NCBI GenBank assembly: GCA_964609775.1
Contig: CAZSSJ010000004.1
Location: 17,273 to 81,272 of the forward strand
Direction: 5' to 3'
DNA: 64,000 bases
From: CAZNUP01 sp964609775
Lineage (GTDB): Bacteria; Patescibacteriota; Microgenomatia; JAMCZE01
Below are positions 58,232-64,000 of the stretch, piece by piece (position 1 is the first letter of the stretch; the number at the start of each line of letters is the position of its first letter). The notes beneath the pieces are model-generated. The model searched no databases and was not told the DNA's origin. It worked only from the letters and a program-made list of their open reading frames with translations. The position numbers and the translations under genes were made by a program.

Positions 58232-59313
58232 CCATCCTCGGCATCGAAACATCCTGTGACGAAACCTCAGCTGCTCTTGTTGAAAACGGCACCAAACTCC
58301 TCTCCCTGGTCACCGCCACTTCCCAGGAGATGCACCAGAAATATGGCGGCATCATCCCCGACCGCGCCGCCCGCGCGCAATTAAAAAGCATCCTTCCTGT
58401 CATCCACGAGTCCCTTCAGCCTCTATCCTCTAACCTCAAACCTCAAAATCCAACTTCCAGCTTCCAGCGTCTAGCCTCTAAAGTTGATGCTCTCGCCGTC
58501 ACCGTCGGCCCCGGTCTCATCGGCTCCCTCCTCATCGGCGTCGAAACCGCCAAATCCCTCGCCCTTGCTTGGAACAAGCCCCTGATCCCCGTCAACCACC
58601 TCGTTGGCCACATCTACGCCAATTGGCTCCAAACTGACCAGCAACCAGCAACTAGCCACCAGCAACCAGATTTCCCCGCTCTCGTTCTCATCGTCTCCGG
58701 CGGCCACACCGACCTTGTCCTAATGAAAGACCATGGAAAACTCGAGCTGCTGGGCACTACCCTCGACGACGCCGCCGGCGAGTGCTTCGACAAATGCGGC
58801 CGCCTCTTGGGCCTCCCCTACCCCTACGGCCCCTACATTGAACAGGAAGCTAGTAAGTTCACTGTAAACGGTTCACAGTTCACAGTAAAACTTCCTCGGC
58901 CCCTGATTAACTCCAAGGATTTTAATTTCAGTTTTTCTGGACTTAAAACTGCATTCTTAAACGAATATAATAAACTATCGACTGTGAACCGTGAACTGAG
59001 AACCGTGAACCTTGCTCACGAGCTTCAAGAGGCCGTCACCGACGTCCTCGTCGCTAAGGTCCTCAAAGCTGTCAAAGAATTCCACCCGAAGTCGATTCTT
59101 CTGGCCGGCGGCGTCGCCGCCAACCTCCGCCTCCGCAACAAAATGAAATTGAAAATTAAAAATTGTGAATTGAAAATTCTTTTGTATGTTCCTCCCCTGA
59201 AGCTTTGCACTGACAACGCCGCGGTCATCGCTTCCGCCGCTTTCTTTCAGCCAAACCATCGAAGCGTTTCCAAAATACAAGCCAACCCCTCTCTCACCAT
59301 CACTTCCGTCTAG
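58228..59313 (+). CDS. tsaD: tRNA N6-threonylcarbamoyladenosine synthase subunit TsaD
   Basis: Transfers threonylcarbamoyl to A37 of ANN-decoding tRNAs. GIETSCDETSAAL, the metal-binding NHLVGHIY, LIVSGGHTDLVL, DDAAGECFDK, FSFSGLKTAF and LLAGGVAANLRLR are all present. At 361 aa it is longer than usual because of five in-frame iterated tracts: around 58420-58485, 58635-58670, 58861-58890, 58981-59010 and 59139-59180. Each lies at a surface-loop position between conserved blocks. It overlaps the convergent bactofilin-like gene by 14 nt. Confidence 0.94.
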   Translation: MTILGIETSCDETSAALVENGTKLLSLVTATSQEMHQKYGGIIPDRAARAQLKSILPVIHESLQPLSSNLKPQNPTSSFQRLASKVDALAVTVGPGLIGSLLIGVETAKSLALAWNKPLIPVNHLVGHIYANWLQTDQQPATSHQQPDFPALVLIVSGGHTDLVLMKDHGKLELLGTTLDDAAGECFDKCGRLLGLPYPYGPYIEQEASKFTVNGSQFTVKLPRPLINSKDFNFSFSGLKTAFLNEYNKLSTVNRELRTVNLAHELQEAVTDVLVAKVLKAVKEFHPKSILLAGGVAANLRLRNKMKLKIKNCELKILLYVPPLKLCTDNAAVIASAAFFQPNHRSVSKIQANPSLTITSV

Positions 59314-60517
59314 ACCGGCCTGGAGATCTCCCTGAAGTCACTCTCAACGCATCTTGCTCAAAAATCTCCTTGTGTCGGTATGACAGCACCATCGCGCCCA
59401 AAGCAAAAAGCATCAAAAGCAATTTAACTAATCCGCCCACAATCGGCACCAATCCTAAGATGTAAAAAATAACCAGCCCGGCCACCATTGCCCACCCCCG
59501 CCTCTCTCCCCACCGGGCAAGCAAGACCCTTCGCCCGAGGAAAAACGCCATCAGATACTTCGCCATCACTAAAACGACGTAGCCCACAATCAGAAGAAGT
59601 AAGGTGATCGGGATCCCTACAATTGTCAACGCAAACAGCACCGCCACGACCGGAATGGCGAGAAGAACGATCACTCCCCACCCAAAACTGGCATAAGGCT
59701 GCCGCTCAATCGCCGTCACCACTTTCTCAAAAAATCGGGGAAACAGACTTAAAAGCACATATCCAACCAGTGCCGAGACCGCAAATCCAACGAGATCCAC
59801 AATTGGCCGGAAGCGATCATAGGCACTGAAAATTGTTTTGGCGCCAAAAAATCGCGGAAACTGTTCATCCTTGTTAATTTTTTCGTACGCAATGTGTCCC
59901 GCCACCGTCGCTCCCGGTTGCACCACCACTTCGCTGTTCCCCGTATATTTCAAATCTCCCGAAATTGATGCTGCTGGTCCTAACAAAAACTCCCGGTCTG
60001 CCACCACAAATGCTTCATTACTAATTGGCGAATTGAGATAAAGCCGGCCGCCAAAATATCTAAACCCCTTCCCAATCACTGGCGCTGATACATCAGCATT
60101 TCCACCTGCAACAATCAGACTCCCGGCTATCGTTGCTTGCCGACTCACACTGCAGTTTCCGCAAAAAAGAAGCACACTTCTCCCCACTGGTCCATTCAAC
60201 ACCACATCTCCCCCGGCAATCCGCACACTGTTGCCCACTTCTCCATTAACAGTCACCTTCCCTCCGGCAATAAACAAGTCTCCGTCCACCTTACCATTCA
60301 CCGTCACCAGTCCTCCCATTAAAAACGCATCCCCTTTGATTTCGCCGTCTATCTGAATCTGATTTGCCGCCCGGATGTAATCGGATTCAATGACATTCCC
60401 CGCCGGCAACAGTTCATTCTCCCCCTGGGCTAATACTTGATCTGGATGAAGCGTCAGAAAACCTACCGGAAGAAACAATACCAATAACCAATAACTAATA
60501 ACCAATAACTTTCTCAT
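59300..60517 (-). CDS. Bactofilin-like beta-helix membrane protein
   Basis: Signal/TM at 1-30, then a polymer-forming beta-solenoid (about 45-210: IDGEIKGDAFLMGGLVTVNG, KVDGDLFIAGGKVTVNGEV), then four hydrophobic helices and a basic end. Bactofilin-like domains form scaffolds; here the repeat domain is probably outside the membrane. Iterated AATAACCAATAAC units (60480-60512) encode part of the signal peptide. Confidence 0.8.
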   Translation of the reverse strand: MRKLLVISYWLLVLFLPVGFLTLHPDQVLAQGENELLPAGNVIESDYIRAANQIQIDGEIKGDAFLMGGLVTVNGKVDGDLFIAGGKVTVNGEVGNSVRIAGGDVVLNGPVGRSVLLFCGNCSVSRQATIAGSLIVAGGNADVSAPVIGKGFRYFGGRLYLNSPISNEAFVVADREFLLGPAASISGDLKYTGNSEVVVQPGATVAGHIAYEKINKDEQFPRFFGAKTIFSAYDRFRPIVDLVGFAVSALVGYVLLSLFPRFFEKVVTAIERQPYASFGWGVIVLLAIPVVAVLFALTIVGIPITLLLLIVGYVVLVMAKYLMAFFLGRRVLLARWGERRGWAMVAGLVIFYILGLVPIVGGLVKLLLMLFALGAMVLSYRHKEIFEQDALRVTSGRSPGRSRRK

Positions 60518-60583
60518 GCTCTACGCCCGATCTTAAGTATGTCATTTGAGTTTGTCAAGATCGAATGATAAAATCTCCATAAT

Positions 60584-60727
60584 ATGCTACCAAGACTACA
60601 AGAAAGAAACACCGCATACGCCTCATCTTTTGACAGACTCTCCGCCCATGTAACTAACCGCTGGCTTCAGCCAGTAGGACTTGTTATCCTCTCAGCAGGA
60701 GTAGTCCTTGCAATCTCAAGCAGATAA
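60584..60727 (+). CDS. Small membrane protein, 47 aa, upstream of valS
   Basis: MLPRLQERNTAYASSFDRLS, then a hydrophobic C-terminal helix (PVGLVILSAGVVLAISSR). It ends 7 nt before the valS ATG on the same strand, so it likely shares a transcript. TAAAAT at 60569-60574 lies 9 nt before its ATG. Too short for a domain; possibly a leader-type or membrane peptide. Confidence 0.5.
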   Translation: MLPRLQERNTAYASSFDRLSAHVTNRWLQPVGLVILSAGVVLAISSR

Positions 60728-60734
60728 ATAATTC

Positions 60735-62909
60735 ATGGATCCTAAATACGACCACACCAAAGTCGAATCCCGCATCTACCAAATGTGGGAGTCCAGCGGC
60801 TATTTCACTCCTCAAATTGACCCCAAAAAGAAGCCGTTCACCATTATCCTTCCCCTTCCTAATGCCAATGACCCAATGCACATGGGCCACGCACTCTTCA
60901 CCGTTCAGGACATTCTCGCTCGCTATCACCGCATGCTTGGCGACCCAACTCTCTGGCTCCCCGGAGGCGATCACGCCGGCATCGAAACCCAATTTGTCTT
61001 TGAAAAACATCTCGCCAAAGAGGGCAAAAGCCGCTTTGACTTCGATCACGACACTCTTTACCAAATGATCTGGGACTTTACTCAAAAAAATAAAGGTCTA
61101 AACAAAAACCAACTCAAGCTTCTGGGCTTTTCTATTGATTGGACCCGCTATCACTATAGCCTGGAACCCGAAATCGTTAAAAAGGTCATCCAAACTTTCA
61201 TCAAACTCTATAATGACGGACTTGTTTATCGGGGCAGAAAGATTGTAAATTTCTGTCCCAAATGCGGCACCGCTTTCTCCGACCTTGAAGTCGATCGTGT
61301 CGAACAAGTCGATCCGCTCTACTATGTAAAATACAAAAAAGTAAACACCGACGGCTATATAACCGTCGCTACCACCCGCCCCGAACCACTATTTGTCGAC
61401 ACCCACCTCGCAGTTAACCCTAAAGATAAAAAACACTCTCAGTTAATTGGCACCAAAGTGCTCAATCCTTTAACCAACAAAGAGATGGAAATTATTGCCG
61501 ACGAATTCGTCGATCCCAAATTCGGCACAGGGATTGTCAAACTGACCCCCGCCCACGACTTTGCCGACTTTGACGTTGCTCAAAAATACCACCTCCCGAT
61601 CGTCGACGCCATCACTAAAGAAGGAAGAATTGCAGAAAACGGCGGAAAATATGCTGGTCTAAAAGTCAAAGAAGCCAGAGAGCAAGTGGTCAAAGATCTG
61701 CAGGAAAAAGGCCTCATTGAAAAAACTGACGAAAATTACAAGCACGTCGTTGGCATCTGTTACCGGAGTAAAACACCCATTGAACCCCTCACCATTGAAC
61801 AGTGGTTTGTCAAAACTAAACCCCTCGCCCAACCGGCAATCAAGGCCGTTAAAGAAGGCAAAACCAAAATTGTTCCCGGCAAACGTTTCGAAAAACTCTA
61901 TTTTGAATGGCTGGAAAACATTCGTGATTGGAACATCAGCCGCCAAATTGTCTGGGGACCACGAATTCCCGCTTGGTATTGCCAAAACGATCAGGAAATT
62001 ATTGTCTCCGAAACCCAACCAGAGAGCTGTCCTAAGTGCGGCCAAAAAAATTTCGTTCAGGAAACCGATACTTTCGATACCTGGTTTCTTTCCGGGCAAT
62101 GGCCAATCAATACTTTAAAAAGTAATCCTGAAGACTTTGACTATTTCTACCCGACCTCTGTTCTCGACACCCTCTGGGACATCCTTTTTTTCTGGGTCGC
62201 CCGCATGATGATGTTTGGCCTCTATCTAACCGGACAGGTTCCCTTCGAAACAGTCCACATTCACTCCCGGGTTGTCGATGAAAAAGGTCAAAAAATGAGC
62301 AAAAGCAAAGGTAATGTCATTGATCCCATCGGCCTAGTTGAAAAATACGGCGCCGACTCTCTCCGAATGGCTCTCATTATTGGTGTCGCCCCCGCCAGCG
62401 ACATTGTTATCAGCGACGACAAGGTTCGTGCCATGCGCAACTTCTCCAATAAAATCTGGAACATCGGTCGCTTTATTCTCCAAAACCTTGAAGGCAAAGA
62501 CGTTCCTTGGTTTAACCCAAAAATGCTCGGCTTAACTAAGGACGACAAAGAAATTACTAAATCGCTCAATCTCTTAATCTCTAAAACCACGAAGAACCTA
62601 GATAATTTTAAACTCGGCATCGCCGCTGACGACCTCTATCAATTCCTCTGGCATGACTTCGCCGACGTCTACATTGAAAATTGTAAACTTGTCCTGAGCG
62701 GAGCCGAAGGATTTCAAATTTCAAATTTCAAATTAAACGAGACTGATAAACTGACAAAACTTTCCGTTCTCAGACATGTTTATTTAACATGCCTTAAACT
62801 GTTACACCCCTTCATGCCCTTCGTCACTGAAGAAATTTGGCAAATCTTCACTCCCTATCGTCAAAAAAACAACCCCCTCATCATCTCCCCCTGGCCAACC
62901 TCTAAATAA
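60735..62909 (+). CDS. valS: Valyl-tRNA synthetase
   Basis: Class I synthetase charging tRNA-Val. HMGH (49-52) is the HIGH equivalent and KMSKS is at 520-524; GGDHAGIETQFVFEK, the editing-domain TTRPEPLF and WNISRQIVWGPRIP are ValRS-type. At 724 aa it is about 150 residues short: the anticodon domain ends at MPFVTEEIWQ and the C-terminal coiled-coil arm is missing. Two repeats are inserted in frame near residue 650: LSGAEG (CTGAGCGGAGCCGAAGG) and FQISNFKL (ATTTCAAATTTC). Confidence 0.95.
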   Translation: MDPKYDHTKVESRIYQMWESSGYFTPQIDPKKKPFTIILPLPNANDPMHMGHALFTVQDILARYHRMLGDPTLWLPGGDHAGIETQFVFEKHLAKEGKSRFDFDHDTLYQMIWDFTQKNKGLNKNQLKLLGFSIDWTRYHYSLEPEIVKKVIQTFIKLYNDGLVYRGRKIVNFCPKCGTAFSDLEVDRVEQVDPLYYVKYKKVNTDGYITVATTRPEPLFVDTHLAVNPKDKKHSQLIGTKVLNPLTNKEMEIIADEFVDPKFGTGIVKLTPAHDFADFDVAQKYHLPIVDAITKEGRIAENGGKYAGLKVKEAREQVVKDLQEKGLIEKTDENYKHVVGICYRSKTPIEPLTIEQWFVKTKPLAQPAIKAVKEGKTKIVPGKRFEKLYFEWLENIRDWNISRQIVWGPRIPAWYCQNDQEIIVSETQPESCPKCGQKNFVQETDTFDTWFLSGQWPINTLKSNPEDFDYFYPTSVLDTLWDILFFWVARMMMFGLYLTGQVPFETVHIHSRVVDEKGQKMSKSKGNVIDPIGLVEKYGADSLRMALIIGVAPASDIVISDDKVRAMRNFSNKIWNIGRFILQNLEGKDVPWFNPKMLGLTKDDKEITKSLNLLISKTTKNLDNFKLGIAADDLYQFLWHDFADVYIENCKLVLSGAEGFQISNFKLNETDKLTKLSVLRHVYLTCLKLLHPFMPFVTEEIWQIFTPYRQKNNPLIISPWPTSK

Positions 62910-62956
62910 CTCCAACTCCTTCTAATCCTGATCCCCGCCTAAAAAATTCCTTGAAT

Positions 62957-63140
62957 CCCTTGGCGGAGCAAGCGAAACAAAACTTTCTAAGAAATTCAAG
63001 GGAAGCTGGAACTGGATCCTGGGCCTGTCAAAGGATGAATTCCAGAGGGCTCCCTGAATTTCGAAGAAATAGTTTTGTCGCTTGCGCAGACTAGGGCGTG
63101 CTTCTTTGTGCAACTTTCTTCGCACGAGCAAGAAAGTTGC
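62957..63140. ncRNA. Structured element, copy B (candidate RNA or repeat)
   Basis: Same order as copy A at 33200-33370: TTGGCGGAG, long stem (GCAAGCGAAACAAAACT / AGTTTTGTCGCTTGC), inner stem GAAATTCAGGGA-like / TCCCTGAATTTC, GGGAAGC and GAGGGCTCCC around an apical hairpin, then CGCAGACTAGGG and GCAACTTTCTT / AAGAAAGTTGC. The apical loop carries a CCTGGGCCTGTCAAAGGAT repeat. Located between valS and the next gene; 63141-63356 holds no convincing gene. Confidence 0.7.
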
Positions 63141-63356
63141 CGAACAGTCATGACATGAAAGCACGAAATTTAAAGGAGTTCTCTCTTCACAGTGAATTCG
63201 TTGTTCCTGAGGACTAACTATGCGATTTCTTTTCCGAAAAATGCCTTTCTTCCGGCCAAAACTAGCTTCCGAAACTGTGTCCGAAAACCTGTCAGAACAT
63301 TTAAATTCACTTTGTGTTGGTTTCATGTCGTGCTCGGCTGTGATAAAGTAAGGAAA

Positions 63357-63869
63357 ATGAAAGTCCGAAGAAAAATCCTCCACCATCTAAAAAAATTTCC
63401 CCGCCTATTTCTTCTTCGCCTCGCCCGGGAGCTAACCGTCCTCCTCCCCTCCCTCTTTCTCCTCATCCTCATCCTAAACATTTCCGCCCCCCAAACCTCC
63501 GTCGACCGTCTCAAAACCCAACTGCTCCAAAATCCGGACAGTCCTCAGCTCCACGACGACTTCGGCGAGATTCTCCTCGCCCTTAATCAATTGGAGCTGG
63601 CCAGAAGGGAATTTTCTCGCGCCGGAAGCACCCAAAAAATTCAGGAAGTCACCCTCCTGCAACAAAAACCCTCTATTCTGCAAAACGACATTCTTAAGTG
63701 GCAAAAAATTGCCTCAACCCGTCCTGACTACCGTGACGCCTACTTAAAACTCGCCCTTCTCCACTGGCAGCTCTATCGCCCTTTCGACACCAAAAAATTT
63801 CTACAGATTTCCCGTCGCCTCGATCCAAACAACGAAGATTTGGCCCAAATTGCCGCCACCTTGAACTAA
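63357..63869 (+). CDS. Membrane-anchored helical (TPR-like) protein
   Basis: Basic start (MKVRRKILHHLKKFPRLFLL), TM at about 24-44, then helix pairs resembling tetratricopeptide repeats: SPQLHDDFGEILLALNQLEL, ARREFSRAGSTQ, YRDAYLKLALLHWQL. ATG at 63357 has AAGGAAA 1 nt upstream; a frame extending to 63192 covers the spacer and looks non-coding. Role unknown, perhaps an assembly scaffold at the membrane. Confidence 0.6.
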   Translation: MKVRRKILHHLKKFPRLFLLRLARELTVLLPSLFLLILILNISAPQTSVDRLKTQLLQNPDSPQLHDDFGEILLALNQLELARREFSRAGSTQKIQEVTLLQQKPSILQNDILKWQKIASTRPDYRDAYLKLALLHWQLYRPFDTKKFLQISRRLDPNNEDLAQIAATLN

Positions 63870-64000
63870 CCCCTACTCCTTCTTTTCTTCCGCCGGCGCC
63901 TCACCCTCGGCTGCTTCTGCCTGCGTCGGAGTCGCTCCCACCCCTTCCTGACTTCGGACATTTAGTGTCCCAAAAGCCTTAATTTCTCAAGTTGTCCACA
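63870..64000 (-). other. Window edge, possible 3' end of a minus-strand gene
   Basis: On the minus strand about 36 codons after a TGA read KAFGTLNVRSQEGVGATPTQ, then AEAAEGEAPAEEKKE and a stop, a coding-like Ala/Glu-rich tail. Another frame enters from the right edge as CGQLEKLRLLGH and stops. The two may be one gene with a frameshift, perhaps a ribosomal-protein tail, but this cannot be settled from the window. Confidence 0.25.

Noticed and set aside
63192..63356. N-terminal extension of the TPR-like protein
   Set aside because: The added 55 residues cover the spacer after structured element B and show no signal or domain; the ATG at 63357 is followed by a regular basic-plus-membrane start.

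Overview
The window looks like a Candidate Phyla Radiation (Patescibacteria) genome, most likely a Microgenomates-type bacterium. The evidence is indirect: a dense, mostly minus-strand gene set for basic sugar metabolism without biosynthetic operons; a B12-dependent class II ribonucleotide reductase with NrdR; a split transketolase; small membrane and DUF11/LPxTG-like surface proteins; many toxin-antitoxin (TA) pairs; and very short or absent mRNA leaders. A 10-base run of N at 31921-31930 shows that this is a scaffolded draft assembly. I saw no tRNA, rRNA or CRISPR array.

Layout. 1-2.9 kb: small hypothetical genes, a phosphoribosyltransferase and a Doc/AbrB TA pair. 2.9-10.1 kb is a B12/ribonucleotide-reduction region: cobA, a cobalamin riboswitch that controls an unknown Cys-cluster protein, two remnants of the cobA 3' end around a TA pair, nrdJ with an intein, and nrdR. 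10.3-37.4 kb is almost all minus strand and carries central carbon metabolism (gap, pgk, a D-2-hydroxyacid dehydrogenase, fba, a PfkB kinase, split transketolase, rpe, a glycolate-oxidase-like flavoprotein, glycerate kinase, rpiB), interrupted by TA pairs, a giant GT-C-like membrane protein and two exported proteins. 37.5-45.4 kb is mostly plus strand: two class A penicillin-binding proteins around a GH18-like glycosidase and a VapBC pair, then a ferredoxin-reductase-like flavoprotein. 46-64 kb: RNA-modification genes (SpoU methyltransferase, tsaD), valS, envelope proteins (SpoIID/LytB, VanW, bactofilin-like, AI-2E-type permease), a sugar-binding lipoprotein-like protein, an HEGVH protein, and a DUF5678/retropepsin pair.

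Four patterns stand out. (1) TA pairs sit beside truncated copies of the ends of housekeeping genes. The D-2-hydroxyacid dehydrogenase is flanked by two TA pairs, and outside those lie a 3' remnant and a 5' remnant of a related dehydrogenase. cobA is followed by two extra copies of its own 3' end, with a riboswitch cassette and a TA pair between them. This suggests allele replacement by TA-carrying DNA. (2) Short, locally iterated repeat tracts occur between genes and in frame inside conserved enzymes (tsaD, pgk, tkt, valS, rpe, rpiB, glycerate kinase and others); one 36-nt tract is identical in pgk and tkt. (3) Many genes have a TANNNT box 6-9 nt before the start codon, which implies leaderless mRNAs. 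(4) A roughly 170-nt structured element with compensatory changes occurs at 33.2 kb and 63.0 kb.

How the parts fit: CobA would make adenosylcobalamin for NrdJ from salvaged corrinoid, with NrdR as the probable regulator of nrdJ. The sugar genes give lower glycolysis plus most of the non-oxidative pentose phosphate pathway. The dehydrogenase, flavoprotein and glycerate kinase could join glyoxylate/hydroxypyruvate and glycerate to 2-phosphoglycerate. All functions are inferred from motifs read by eye.
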